Assembly (NCBI RefSeq): GCF_000631985.1
Contig: NZ_JFYN01000020.1
Coordinates: 22,356 to 86,355, forward strand
Length of the DNA: 64,000 nucleotides
From: Pseudomonas sp. RIT288
Lineage (GTDB): Bacteria; Pseudomonadota; Gammaproteobacteria; Pseudomonadales; Pseudomonadaceae
Direction of reading: 5' to 3'
Shown: positions 1 to 8,200 of the stretch, one piece after another
Layout: each line of letters starts with the position of its first letter
Position numbering within the stretch: position 1 is the stretch's first letter
Made by a program: the position numbers and the translations under genes
Notes under the pieces: model-generated
Told to the model about the DNA's origin: nothing
The model's input: the letters and a program-made list of their open reading frames with translations, nothing else
The model's database searches: none

Positions 1-675
1 ATCGATGCGCTTTTTTGGCTCGTTTTGCGCCTCAAGCTGGGGATAAGCGGGTTGGCGATGGGCATGGCTGCACGCTTTTGTGGCGACGGATGGTTTCTTC
101 GCGAGCCGGCTCGCTCCCACAATCGGCCCCGTTCTCCTGTGGGAGCGAGCCAGCTCGCGAAGGGGCCAGCCATGTCACCCGTGATCCGCGCCACCGACCG
201 AAATCTTTTTTTGCCGCCGGGTTTGCATTGCCCAGAACGTTCCGTTAATATCCGCGGCGTTAGTACCAAGCTGAAAGTCAATTCCGGTCGAACACATCCC
301 CACGGTCAACCTTCTTCCCAGAAGCCCTTCACCGAAAAAAGCGGGAACGACCCCTCGATGGTTTCCAGGTAAATCTTGCGCCGACACTGCCTTTGAATGA
401 ATGCAAAGGGTGTTGCGAAGACCACTTACTCTGACCGAACCAACCTGCAAATTGATCAGGATCTTCACCCCGGGCCCAGAACCTTTGCCCTCGATGTGTT
501 GCCTGTCCTCCTAAGTACCTACCTGCCAGCCCAAGCGCGCCAACTTAATAGCGCTTCAAACTGGCTGCTTTGTTCCAGTCGGGTTCTTTGTTCGACCAAT
601 GGTGGTCGACATTACTGGAACGTTTTAACGTTGCACGGTTCTTATCCGTGTCATTTGTAGGAACACCTAATAACT
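1..675. other. Gene-free stretch with REP doublet and nested hairpin
   Basis: No open frame here has credible coding features on either strand. The stretch holds a REP doublet (98-162) and a nested hairpin. The outer arms are GTTCCAGT (572-579) and ACTGGAAC (614-621), enclosing a perfect seven-base stem, 592-598 with 603-609. A third small stem, CACGG 634-638 with CCGTG 646-650, follows. The structured part could be the 5' leader of the small gene at 676 or a separate small RNA; the sequence does not decide. Confidence 0.5.
98..162. repeat. REP doublet A (GTGGGAGCGAGC subtype)
   Basis: Two inverted REP copies: CGCGAGCCGGCTCGCTCCCAC on the left and its near complement on the right, with GTGGGAG ends facing inward across about 17 bases. 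It belongs to the same family as the doublets flanking the RAYT gene at 60723. Confidence 0.85.
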
Positions 676-900
676 ATGTCTACTCAAATCCAGACTCAGG
701 ATGCCATTCGCACCCTAACCAACGCTTTTGCCCCAATGAACTGCCTGATCATGGCCGCTCGCAAAGGCTGCTTCAGCTTCACCGTGGTCAATGAACACGG
801 GATCGCTCGCCACAGCGAGCGTCTGTACCCTGATCAATACTCCAGCGCTGAACCGCTGCAGGCCATTATTGATCGTACGCGCCAGGCATTGATTGCCTGA
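676..900 (+). CDS. Small uncharacterised Pseudomonas protein (DUF3509-like layout)
   Basis: A 74-residue soluble protein without signal peptide or membrane segment. The layout is an N-terminal helix ending in AFAPMNC, a short two-strand core (residues about 25-45) and a C-terminal helix ending in LQAIIDRTRQALIA. This resembles the small Pseudomonas-specific DUF3509 family as I remember it, but I could not test the match. A weak AGGA lies 12 bases before the ATG, and a strong intrinsic terminator follows at 925-952, so it is a single-gene transcript. The preceding leader is unusually structured. Function unknown. It is called real because of the terminator and codon use. Confidence 0.7.
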   Translation: MSTQIQTQDAIRTLTNAFAPMNCLIMAARKGCFSFTVVNEHGIARHSERLYPDQYSSAEPLQAIIDRTRQALIA

Positions 901-924
901 GAGCCGAAAAGGCTGCAAAAGCAA

Positions 925-952
925 AAGCCCCGCACACAATGCGGGGTTTTTT
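925..952 (+). terminator. Intrinsic terminator after the 74-aa gene
   Basis: Perfect stem CCCCGCA (928-934) with TGCGGGG (940-946), a five-base loop, then TTTTTT. Confidence 0.9.
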
Positions 953-1174
953 ATTGCCCGATATTTCGCTTTTAGCCCTTCGCGCCTAAGCACCTTCGGA
1001 TATAACGCCTGAGGCTCGCTGCCGGAAATATTTTAAAAACAGGCCTTTACGTCGCGAATATGACACTACACTTCAACTCAAGCGGCTTGACCCGCTTCCG
1101 GCGAGCCTGAGTCGAATCACCGCTGCCAAGGCCCCTTCAGGTTCCGCCGCCCAATTACAAGAATCGAGGGCATT

Positions 1175-1657
1175 ATGGGTATCGCTGCCAGCGAACTGTG
1201 TCGCTACGTGATCCGTCCCACACTGATTTATCTGGGACGTCACTGCGCAACCGCCGAATCCCTCCTGTTGGGGATCGCCGCCAGCCAGTCTGCCCTCGGT
1301 TCAGCCCTGCATGATCGCCGTGGCCACGGCCTCTACCGGATTGCCGAGCATCGCCATCAAGCCCTTTGGGATCACTATCTGGCACTGGATCCGGAGCGCG
1401 CGAGCCTGGTTCGCGGCCTCGCCAGCCAGCATGCTTTTCTCAGTGGCCCGCACTTGGAATTGACCGTCAACCTGCGTTACGCCACCGCCATCGCCTGGCT
1501 GCTGGTAGAAGAACAACACCCCACCCTCCCCGCCCCTGACGATCTGCTGAGCATGGCGCGAATCTGGCGTCAGACCTTCCAGTCGCAAGGGCGCCTGCGC
1601 GACTTCACCTACGCCTGGCAAACATGTGTTTCACCGGTGAATCAGGTCGCGTGTTGA
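1175..1657 (+). CDS. Uncharacterised protein, 160 aa
   Basis: A soluble protein of 160 residues, mostly helical by eye, with no signal peptide. Its first half contains a run typical of phage- or regulator-like helical bundles (TAESLLLGIAASQSALGSAL) and a segment HGLYRIAEHRHQALWDHYLA, while the C-terminal half is rich in Trp and Leu. A GAGG Shine-Dalgarno lies shortly before the ATG at 1175. It precedes the FadL-type porin gene on the same strand with a 146-base gap, so co-transcription is possible but not shown. I do not recognise the family and assign no function. Confidence 0.65.
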   Translation: MGIAASELCRYVIRPTLIYLGRHCATAESLLLGIAASQSALGSALHDRRGHGLYRIAEHRHQALWDHYLALDPERASLVRGLASQHAFLSGPHLELTVNLRYATAIAWLLVEEQHPTLPAPDDLLSMARIWRQTFQSQGRLRDFTYAWQTCVSPVNQVAC

Positions 1658-1803
1658 CCGGCGAGTTTTAGAAGATCGCCCAACAGGTCGCGAATCTGGT
1701 CGGATTGTCCTACAAAACCGCTCTAACTCAAGCCATAGGGACTATAGCGCTGGGACGAAAATGTTGGTAATTTTCGCCCCGGTGATCACCAGGAGTTCTA
1801 ATA

Positions 1804-3075
1804 ATGAAAAAAGTCATGCTCAAAACCACCCTTAGCCTCGCCGTTACCATGGCATCCACCCAGATCTTCGCAGCTGGCTTTGCCATCAACGAACACAGCA
1901 TCAGCGGGATGGGCACTGGTTACGCTGGGCGATCTTCTTCTGCCGACGACGCAAGCACTGTTTATGGCAACCCTGCCGGCATGTCGCGCCTCACGCGCGA
2001 ACAAGTCACCGGCGGTGTTGCATTCCTCGATGCCAAGACCGATATCAGCGACGCCAGCTCCAGCCCTAACGGCGGCAGCAACAAAGGCGACATGGTGCCC
2101 TTCACCTCTGTACCTATGGGCTTCTACGTCAAACCGATCGACGAGCATTGGGCATTCGGCCTCGGCGTATACGTGCCGTTCGGCCTGATCACCGACTACG
2201 AAAATGGCTTCGCCGGCCGTTACTTCGGCAGCAAGTCCGAAGTCCAAGTCATCACTTTCCAGCCGACTGTCAGCTACAAGTTCAACGACGTGGTGTCGAT
2301 CGGTTTCGGTCCGACCATCAACCGCATCGACGGCACGCTGGAATCCAACCTGTCGATCACTCAGGCACTGCCCGACGGCAAGGTCAAGATCAAGGGTGAT
2401 GACACCGCACTGGGCTACAACATCGGCGTGCTGGTACAAGCCACCGACACCACCCGCCTGGGTCTGACCTACCACTCGAAGGTCGACTACAAGCTCGAAG
2501 GCAACACCAAGGTCAACTACGGCGCACTGGCTGCCGTTGGCCTGGGCGCCAGCCAGAAGTACGACGCTTCGCTGAAGATCACCACACCTGAATCCGTGGA
2601 CTTCTCGGTCACTCAGGCGATCAACGATCGTTGGAACGTCTACGCCGGTTCGACCTGGACCCGCTGGAGCCAACTGGAAAAGATCACCGTCAAGAACTCC
2701 GGCGTGCAGCCGCTGCTGGCCGGTCAGTTCGGCGAGATCACCGAAGACCAGAACTGGCATGACTCCTGGGCTTACGCCGTGGGTACTTCGTACCAGTTGA
2801 ACAAGGAATGGGTGCTGCGTACTGGCCTGACCTTCGACCAGTCGCCGACCAACAACGTTGACCGTTCGCCACGCATTCCTACTGGCGACCGCACGATCTT
2901 CAGCCTTGGTGCCGGCTGGAGCCCGACCGAAGACCTGACCATCGACGTGGCTTACTCGTACCTGAAGGAAGAGTCGGTCAAGATTCGCAACGAAAACAAT
3001 CGTGGCCAGAGCTACGACGCCAAGTATGAAAACTCGGCAAACGGTTTCGGTGTCGGCGCGACCTATCGCTTCTGA
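1804..3075 (+). CDS. OmpP1/FadL family outer-membrane transport protein
   Basis: A 423-residue beta-barrel of the FadL family, which moves long-chain fatty acids or other hydrophobic compounds across the outer membrane. The N-terminus is a classical signal peptide (MKKVMLKTT followed by a hydrophobic stretch, cleavage near residue 23). The mature start AGFAINEHS and the downstream GNPAGMSRL carry the family's NPA hatch motif. Alternating aromatic and polar residues run to a C-terminal YRF, the usual terminal Phe recognised by the BAM machinery. Length is normal for the family. An AGGAG lies eight bases before the ATG, and a terminator follows at 3111. Substrate cannot be told from the sequence. 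Confidence 0.92.
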   Translation: MKKVMLKTTLSLAVTMASTQIFAAGFAINEHSISGMGTGYAGRSSSADDASTVYGNPAGMSRLTREQVTGGVAFLDAKTDISDASSSPNGGSNKGDMVPFTSVPMGFYVKPIDEHWAFGLGVYVPFGLITDYENGFAGRYFGSKSEVQVITFQPTVSYKFNDVVSIGFGPTINRIDGTLESNLSITQALPDGKVKIKGDDTALGYNIGVLVQATDTTRLGLTYHSKVDYKLEGNTKVNYGALAAVGLGASQKYDASLKITTPESVDFSVTQAINDRWNVYAGSTWTRWSQLEKITVKNSGVQPLLAGQFGEITEDQNWHDSWAYAVGTSYQLNKEWVLRTGLTFDQSPTNNVDRSPRIPTGDRTIFSLGAGWSPTEDLTIDVAYSYLKEESVKIRNENNRGQSYDAKYENSANGFGVGATYRF

Positions 3076-3107
3076 TGCTGCACGGCGAGGCTAAACCCTC
3101 GCCCACA

Positions 3108-3148
3108 AAAAAGCCCCGCTCTCTTTGCAGAAAGCGGGGCTTTTTTGT
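3108..3148. terminator. Bidirectional terminator between fadL-like gene and peroxidase
   Basis: Stem AAGCCCCGCT (3111-3120) with AGCGGGGCTT (3133-3142), flanked by an A-run on the left and a T-run on the right, so it can serve the rightward porin gene and the leftward peroxidase gene. Confidence 0.9.
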
Positions 3149-3164
3149 CCCTGAGATTTACAAC

Positions 3165-3253
3165 CTGTAGGAGCTGTCGAGTGAAACGAGGCTGCGATCT
3201 TTTGATCTTGCTTTTCAGGATCAAAAGATCGCAGCGTGCCGCAGCTCCTACAG
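3165..3253. repeat. GTAGGAGCTG-type inverted element, copy 1
   Basis: Two inverted arms run from CTGTAGGAGCTG to GCAGCTCCTACAG. The inner stem GCTGCGATCTTTTGATC pairs with GATCAAAAGATCGCAGC. One of six related elements in the window (others near 24958, 29337, 50391, 56023 and 63912). Confidence 0.85.
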
Positions 3254-3261
3254 GGATTGCA

Positions 3262-3822
3262 TCAGGGTTTGAGGGGTTTTGAGGCGATAGCTTTCTCCAC
3301 CGCCGCAATAAACTCCGGGTCGTCCGGCTTGGTCAGACTGGAGAAATTGGCAATCACTTTGCCCTGACGGTCGATCACGTACTTGTAGAAATTCCACTTC
3401 GGCGCGCTGCTCTGTTCGGCCAGTACCTTGAACAAGTGAGTGGCGTCATCGCCACGGACTTTCTGCGGTTCGGTCATGGTGAACGTCACGCCGTAGTTGG
3501 CGTAGCAGACCTTGGCGGTTTCGGCGCTGTCCCTGGACTCCTGCTTGAAGTCATTGGACGGCACGCCGAGCATTTCCAGACCTTGCGCCTTGTAGTGCTG
3601 ATTGAGCGCTTCGAGGCCCTCGAATTGTGGGGCGAAGCCACAGAAACTGGCGGTATTGACCACCACCAGCGGCTTGCCGGCGTAGCGCTGGCACAGATCG
3701 ACGGATTCCTTGGCGCGCAACTTGGGCAACGATCCTTGTAGCGCCTCCGGACAATCAGCGGCCTGAGCCATTGCGGTCAACGCCATCAGCAACGCGGGTA
3801 CAGCACACCAGCGCATGAGCAT
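3262..3822 (-). CDS. Periplasmic glutathione peroxidase family protein
   Basis: A thioredoxin-fold peroxidase of the GPx family, 186 residues from the ATG at 3822. I chose this start because AAGGA lies eight bases upstream; an in-frame ATG three codons earlier overlaps that site. A signal peptide (MLMRWCAVPALLMALTAMAQA) sends it to the periplasm, unlike the cytosolic BtuE type. The peroxidatic Cys is residue 61 in NTASFCGFAPQFEGLE. The tetrad partners are visible as the Gln in SNDFKQES and Trp-Asn in KWNFYKYVID. The Cys in AKVCYANYGV is a likely resolving residue, so reduction by thioredoxin-like partners is more likely than by glutathione. It would remove peroxides from the envelope. Confidence 0.88.
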   Translation of the reverse strand: MLMRWCAVPALLMALTAMAQAADCPEALQGSLPKLRAKESVDLCQRYAGKPLVVVNTASFCGFAPQFEGLEALNQHYKAQGLEMLGVPSNDFKQESRDSAETAKVCYANYGVTFTMTEPQKVRGDDATHLFKVLAEQSSAPKWNFYKYVIDRQGKVIANFSSLTKPDDPEFIAAVEKAIASKPLKP

Positions 3823-3874
3823 GTCGGGCATCCTTGAGCAGTCATCAGACCCCGACGTTACTCGCCCTCAAAGC

Positions 3875-4000
3875 CTACAAGCAAGCGCCCATGCCCAACT
3901 GCATCAACGCCAGGCCGCCCTGATGCCAGCCCCACCACACCAGCGCCAGCAACAGCGCGCCGAGTGCGGTGAAAGCGATTTGTGGCCAGGAGCGCTTCAT
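3875..4000 (-). CDS. 41-aa membrane peptide coupled to the MFS gene
   Basis: A short frame whose ATG (3998-4000) overlaps the stop of the MFS gene as ATGA and which ends at TAG 3875. The product starts MKRSWPQIAF, has one hydrophobic helix of about 18 residues (ALGALLLALVWWGW) and a short glycine-rich tail ending in GMGACL. Positive residues at the N-terminus suggest it lies inside. The overlap implies translation coupled to the transporter. Single-helix peptides beside exporters are sometimes accessory subunits; that role here is inference. The alternative is a fortuitous frame, but the ATGA arrangement, the transmembrane profile and its filling of the gap before the peroxidase gene argue for a real gene. 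Confidence 0.65.
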   Translation of the reverse strand: MKRSWPQIAFTALGALLLALVWWGWHQGGLALMQLGMGACL

Positions 4001-5205
4001 ACGGCACCGACAGCCGGCTGCAGACGTGCCACCGGAAGCTCGCGTACCGGCCAGTTCAGCGCGGCCGCCAGCAGGCTCAAAAGAATCGCCACTTGCCAGA
4101 TCAAGTCATAACTCCCGGTACGGTCATACACAACCCCACCCAGCCAGCCGCCGAGGAACGAGCCGAGCTGATGAAAGAGGAACACGATACCGCCGAGCAT
4201 GGACAGGTTACGCACACCAAACAAGGTCGCCACCGTGCCGTTGGTCAACGGCACCGTCGACAGCCACAGGAAGCCCATGGCCATGCCGAACAGGTACGCC
4301 GAGGTCGTCGTCACTGGCAGCCACAGGAACAGCACGATCACCACCGCACGCAGCAGGTACAACGCCGTCAGCAGACGCGGCTTGGACATGCGTCCGCCGA
4401 GCCAGCCGGCGGTGTAAGTGCCGAAGATATTGAACAGACCGATCAGCGCCAGCACCGTGGTGCCGACGGTCGCCGGCAGATGTTGATCGACCAGATAGGC
4501 CGGCAGATGCACGCCGATGAACACCACCTGGAAGCCGCAGACGAAAAAGCCGAACGCCAACAGCCAGAACCCCGAGTGCGAACAGGCTTCGCGTAATGCT
4601 TCGGACAAGCTCTGCTCATGGCCCAGCACCGGCAGCGGCTTGTCCTTGAGCATGCTCACCAGCGGCACGATCAACGCCACCAGCAGGCCAAGCACCAGCA
4701 GCGCCGCCGACCAGCCGAGCCAGCCGATCAAACCCAGCGTGCCCGGCAACATCGCAAACTGGCCGAACGAACCGGCGGCACTGGCGATGCCCATGCCCAT
4801 GCTGCGTTTTTCCGGCGGCACCGCACGACCGACCACACCGAGAATCACCGAGAACGAAGTTCCGGAGAGGCCGATACCGATCAGCAGGCCCGCACTCAGT
4901 GACAGGGTCAGCGCCGAATCGGACAGCCCCATGCACACCAGGCCCGCGGCATAAAGCACGCCACCGACCAGCACCACTTTCGCCGCACCGAAACGGTCAG
5001 CCAGCGCACCAGTGAACGGCTGCGCCAGGCCCCAGATCAGGTTCTGCAAGGCGATGGCGAAGGCAAACACTTCGCGCCCCCAGCCGAACTGCGCACTCAT
5101 CGGCGACAGGAACAGGCCGAAGCCGTGTCGCACGCCCAATGACAACGCCAGAATCAGCGCACTTCCCAGCAACACCCAACCGCACGTACGCCACATCGAT
5201 GTCAT
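3997..5205 (-). CDS. MFS transporter (MarR-linked)
   Basis: A 402-residue major facilitator superfamily protein with about twelve transmembrane helices. The loop-2/3 signature is visible as GALADRFGAAKV, and a comparable basic loop follows the central linker near LGGRMSKPR. The N-terminal half has the layout of the monocarboxylate/OxlT-like branch (SLGVRHGFGLFLSP). GGAG lies seven bases before the ATG. It is preceded on the same strand by a MarR regulator, and a perfect 16-bp palindrome (5221-5236) sits in the 53-base gap, so repression by that MarR protein is likely. Substrate is unknown: drug export and organic-anion transport are both possible. Confidence 0.88.
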   Translation of the reverse strand: MTSMWRTCGWVLLGSALILALSLGVRHGFGLFLSPMSAQFGWGREVFAFAIALQNLIWGLAQPFTGALADRFGAAKVVLVGGVLYAAGLVCMGLSDSALTLSLSAGLLIGIGLSGTSFSVILGVVGRAVPPEKRSMGMGIASAAGSFGQFAMLPGTLGLIGWLGWSAALLVLGLLVALIVPLVSMLKDKPLPVLGHEQSLSEALREACSHSGFWLLAFGFFVCGFQVVFIGVHLPAYLVDQHLPATVGTTVLALIGLFNIFGTYTAGWLGGRMSKPRLLTALYLLRAVVIVLFLWLPVTTTSAYLFGMAMGFLWLSTVPLTNGTVATLFGVRNLSMLGGIVFLFHQLGSFLGGWLGGVVYDRTGSYDLIWQVAILLSLLAAALNWPVRELPVARLQPAVGAV

Positions 5206-5220
5206 TGTTATTCTCCGTTC

Positions 5221-5236
5221 GCGGGTATATACCCGC
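5221..5236. promoter_or_regulatory. Putative MarR operator upstream of the MFS gene
   Basis: A perfect 16-bp palindrome, GCGGGTATATACCCGC, lies 15 bp before the MFS start codon. A one-mismatch copy lies upstream of marR at 5667-5682. Size and symmetry fit a MarR dimer site; binding is inferred. Confidence 0.75.
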
Positions 5237-5258
5237 TTAAAACCGGAAAAACCGGCCC

Positions 5259-5663
5259 TCAGGCCAGTTCATCCAACAGTCGCAGCAAGGTTTCACGCTT
5301 CTCGGCGCCCAGACGATCGATCAATCGCTGTTGCGCCGCTTCCCAGGCCGGCAGCGCCGCCGCGAGGCGCTGTGCACCGGTTTCGGTGAGCCGGACGATG
5401 CGGTTACGCATGTCCTCGCCCTCGGCCAGCGCCACCAGGCCCTCGCCTTCGAGCACCCGCAGGTTGCGCCCCAGAGTGCTGCGATCCAGGCCCATGGCTT
5501 CAGCCAGTTCCGAGATGCTCGGTTGATCCAGACGCTGCAGATTGCACAGCAAAGAATACTGGGCAACGTTGATCCCGAAGCCGTCGAGAGCGCCGTCGTA
5601 ATGCCTGCTGACGCCACGAGCGGCGCGACGCAGGTTGGTGCACAAACACTGAGAAGGAAGCAT
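5259..5663 (-). CDS. MarR family transcriptional regulator
   Basis: A 134-residue winged-helix regulator. The recognition region is SISELAEAMGLDRSTLGRNLRVLEGEGLV (residues about 50-78), followed by the wing with DMRNRIVRLTETG. Flanking helices form the dimer interface. Length is typical. No Shine-Dalgarno precedes the ATG at 5663. Instead a promoter-like pair, TTGATT and TATACA with 17-base spacing, would place the transcription start at the A of the ATG, so a leaderless mRNA is likely. The operator palindrome 5667-5682 overlaps the -10, which suggests autorepression. It probably controls the adjacent MFS gene as well. The ligand is unknown; a redox sensor is less likely, since the Cys residues are confined to the N-terminus. 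Confidence 0.88.
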   Translation of the reverse strand: MLPSQCLCTNLRRAARGVSRHYDGALDGFGINVAQYSLLCNLQRLDQPSISELAEAMGLDRSTLGRNLRVLEGEGLVALAEGEDMRNRIVRLTETGAQRLAAALPAWEAAQQRLIDRLGAEKRETLLRLLDELA

Positions 5664-5666
5664 GAT

Positions 5667-5682
5667 GCGTGTATATACCCGC
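5667..5682. promoter_or_regulatory. Putative MarR operator overlapping the marR -10 element
   Basis: GCGTGTATATACCCGC differs from the perfect palindrome at 5221 by one base and lies three bases before the marR start codon. On the minus strand it covers TATACA, which sits 17 bases from TTGATT. Confidence 0.75.
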
Positions 5683-5747
5683 GACTGTGTTAAATCAAGT
5701 TACACATGAGTTTTACCCATACATTTGTAGCGCCTGGCAGACCGCTT

Positions 5748-5811
5748 TCGCGAGCAGGCTCGCGCCCACAGGGAAAACGCATTCCAAATGTGGGAGTGAG
5801 CCTGCTCGCGA
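5748..5811. repeat. REP doublet B (mixed subtype)
   Basis: Inverted REP copies with GTGGGAG ends inward. The left arm carries a CTCGCGCCCAC variant and the right arm TGTGGGAGTGAGCC, so the two arms come from different subtypes. It lies just downstream of cobS and may act as the 3' end of the cobalamin transcript. Confidence 0.8.
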
Positions 5812-5839
5812 TGAGGCCAGAACAGGCAACACAAATATC

Positions 5840-6571
5840 TCAGACCAACACCACCCCGACCAACACCACCATCTCCAGCAATTCCAGCAACGCCCCCGCT
5901 GTATCGCCAGTGGTCCCGCCCAACCGCCGCATCATCACCCGCCGCAGCCAGACAAACCCAGCGAACGCGACAACCAGCGCAGCAATCGCTTTCACTCCGG
6001 CAATCAGCAAGCAGGCCAGCGCACTCGCCCCAAGCACCCACCAACCGGCCCGGCGCGGCAGATGATCAGCCAACGCCTGCCCCAACCCTCCCGCCCGCAC
6101 ATACGGCGTAGTCAGAAACAGCCCCAGCAGCGCCGCGCGCCCCAGCAGGGGTACGATGATCAACATCACTGCGTGCCCCTGCTCGATCAGCGCCAGCAAC
6201 GCGCAGAACTTCAGCAGCAACACCAACACCAGCGTCACCACCGCGATCGGCCCGCTGCGCGGATCCTTCATGATCGTCAGCGTGCGCTCGCGATCACCGA
6301 AACCACCGAGCCAGGCGTCGGCGCTGTCGGCCAGACCATCGAGGTGCAGCGCGCCGCTGAGCAGCACCCATACCGTCAGCAACAGCGCCGCATGCAGCAG
6401 CAACGGCGCGCCGACCAATGCCAGGTTCAACACCCAGAGGATCACCCCGAACAGCAACCCCACCAGCGGATAAAACAACAGCGAACGCCCCAGCTGTTGC
6501 GGCGCCGGCATCCCCGGCAGACGAATCGGCAAGCTGCTGAGAAATTGCAGGGCGATCCACAGTGGCAGCAT
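5840..6571 (-). CDS. cobS: Adenosylcobinamide-GDP ribazoletransferase
   Basis: The polytopic enzyme that joins alpha-ribazole (or its phosphate) to adenosylcobinamide-GDP, the last step of cobalamin assembly at the inner membrane. From the ATG at 6571 it has 243 residues, normal for CobS. That start follows the cobC stop by one base and gives the family N-terminus MLPLWIALQFLSSLPIRLP; the frame runs nine codons further upstream without support. The Mg-binding region is visible as LDGLADSADAWLGG near residue 80, and about six hydrophobic helices follow. It is the last gene of the cobalamin operon. Confidence 0.95.
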   Translation of the reverse strand: MLPLWIALQFLSSLPIRLPGMPAPQQLGRSLLFYPLVGLLFGVILWVLNLALVGAPLLLHAALLLTVWVLLSGALHLDGLADSADAWLGGFGDRERTLTIMKDPRSGPIAVVTLVLVLLLKFCALLALIEQGHAVMLIIVPLLGRAALLGLFLTTPYVRAGGLGQALADHLPRRAGWWVLGASALACLLIAGVKAIAALVVAFAGFVWLRRVMMRRLGGTTGDTAGALLELLEMVVLVGVVLV

Positions 6572-6572
6572 G

Positions 6573-7148
6573 TCAGTGACCTTCCTTGAGCACGCCATCG
6601 GCTTCGACGCTCAGCGCAAACAGCGAAGCATGCGCGACTTCGACATTGAGCAACTGCTCACGCGGCAAACCACGCGCCTGCGCCAGCAACAGGCGCATCA
6701 CGCCGCCATGACTGATCAGCAGAACGCGTTCACCGGCATAGGCCTGATACAACCGCGCAACCGCGCCCAGCACACGAGCCGCAAAATCACTGACCGGCTC
6801 ACCCTGCGGCGGCGTGAAGGCATACGGATCGGCCCAGAACAACCCCAACGCCTCGGCATCGGTCTCCATCAACGCCGCTGCGCTCTGCCCTTCCCAGGCA
6901 CCGAAGTGCAGTTCCTGCAGGTCCTTGTCCAACTGCACCGGCAGATTCAGTTGCTCGCCCAGCTCTGCAGCGAACCGCGCACAACGCTGCAACGGCGAAC
7001 TGACCAGCCGATCCCACGGCCCGCCCGCGACCACGGCGGCACGCATCTGCACCCAACCCTTTTCCGTGAGCGCATCATCGAGACTGCCGCGCAAACCGCC
7101 GCCCAGCTCAGTCTCACCGTGGCGCAGCAGGTCCAGACGCAACGTCAT
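6573..7148 (-). CDS. cobC: Alpha-ribazole phosphatase (histidine phosphatase family)
   Basis: A 191-residue phosphoglycerate-mutase-like phosphatase that removes the 5'-phosphate from alpha-ribazole-phosphate or adenosylcobalamin-phosphate. The phosphohistidine motif LLRHGETE is at residues 6-13. The second conserved His is in LLISHGGVMR, and an Arg lies in SSPLQRCARFA. The start at 7148 overlaps the cobT stop as ATGA; a longer frame reaching 7352 only mirrors cobT. The gene name follows the enterobacterial scheme. In rhizobial nomenclature cobC means a different enzyme, the gene at 10283 here. Confidence 0.93.
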   Translation of the reverse strand: MTLRLDLLRHGETELGGGLRGSLDDALTEKGWVQMRAAVVAGGPWDRLVSSPLQRCARFAAELGEQLNLPVQLDKDLQELHFGAWEGQSAAALMETDAEALGLFWADPYAFTPPQGEPVSDFAARVLGAVARLYQAYAGERVLLISHGGVMRLLLAQARGLPREQLLNVEVAHASLFALSVEADGVLKEGH

Positions 7149-8200
7149 GCGGGACGATCCGCCACCGCGGCTTCGGCGAACGTCGCCATCTGCCCGTGCA
7201 GGTCGCAGGCCAGACGCAACAGCGGCACGGCCAACGCCGCCCCGCTGCCCTCGCCCAGCCGCAAACCGAGCTCCAGCAGCGGTTCGGCGCGCAAGGTTTC
7301 CAGCACATGGCGATGGCCCGGTTCGGCACCACGATGGCCGAACAGCAGCCACTCGCGGCAGGCCGGATTCAGCCGCACCGCGACCAACGCAGCGACCGTG
7401 CAGATAAAGCCGTCGACCAGCACCGCGACACCTTCCTGCGCACAGGCCAGATACGCGCCGACCAGTGCGGCGATTTCAAAACCACCGAGGTTGAACAGGG
7501 TTTGCAGCGCATCGCCACGTTGCGCCGCATGCAGCGCCAGCGCGCGCTCGATCACTTGCGCTTTATGGCTGACGCCTTCGGCATTCAACCCGGTGCCGGG
7601 ACCGGTCAAGTGGGCCACCGGGCAATCGAGCAAGGCACACGCCAGCGCACTGGCGGCAGTGGTGTTGCCGATGCCCATTTCGCCACCGATGAACAACTGT
7701 GTACCAACGGCTTTGGCCCGCAGCACGCTGTCACGTCCAGCCTGCAAGGCAAGTTCGCCCTGCGCCTGGGTCATCGCCGCGCCCTTGACGAAGTTCGCCG
7801 TGCCCGGGCCGATGTTCAGATGGCGCACGCCCGGCAGATTCAACGACGGCGTCACGGTGCCCAGATCGACCACTTCCAGCTGCGCATCGAGCTGCCGCGC
7901 GAGCACACTGATTGCCGCACCGCCACTGACGAAGTTGAGCAACATCTGCCCGGTGACTTCCTGCGGGAACGCGGAAACGCCTTCCGCGACCACGCCGTGA
8001 TCACCGGCGAAAATCGCGATCCAGACCTGCTTAAGGGTCGGTTTGATCTGCCCCTGCAACCCGGCCAGTTGCACCGCCACGCTTTCGAGACGACCGAGCG
8101 AGCCGGCCGGTTTGGTCAGTTGCTGCTGGCGCGCCGTCGCGTCTTCAACGCTCTCGGCATTCACGGATTGGCACGGGTTCAACCACCACGCTTGAGTCAT
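7145..8200 (-). CDS. cobT: Nicotinate-nucleotide--dimethylbenzimidazole phosphoribosyltransferase
   Basis: CobT makes alpha-ribazole phosphate from nicotinate mononucleotide and 5,6-dimethylbenzimidazole, the base supplied by BluB in the same operon. The protein has 351 residues, the usual length. Family stretches include FAGDHGVVAEGVSAFP, the GEMGIGNTTAASAL region and the catalytic Glu in LRLGEGSGAALA near the C-terminus. The ATG at 8200 overlaps the cobU stop by ATGA; an upstream extension to 8287 lies inside cobU and is not used. Cytoplasmic. Confidence 0.95.
   Translation of the reverse strand: MTQAWWLNPCQSVNAESVEDATARQQQLTKPAGSLGRLESVAVQLAGLQGQIKPTLKQVWIAIFAGDHGVVAEGVSAFPQEVTGQMLLNFVSGGAAISVLARQLDAQLEVVDLGTVTPSLNLPGVRHLNIGPGTANFVKGAAMTQAQGELALQAGRDSVLRAKAVGTQLFIGGEMGIGNTTAASALACALLDCPVAHLTGPGTGLNAEGVSHKAQVIERALALHAAQRGDALQTLFNLGGFEIAALVGAYLACAQEGVAVLVDGFICTVAALVAVRLNPACREWLLFGHRGAEPGHRHVLETLRAEPLLELGLRLGEGSGAALAVPLLRLACDLHGQMATFAEAAVADRPA

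Noticed and set aside
5669..6589. A 306-codon Gln/His/Arg-rich frame opposite cobS
   Set aside because: Low-complexity composition of the type produced by reading the opposite strand of a membrane-protein gene. The cobS motifs are intact.
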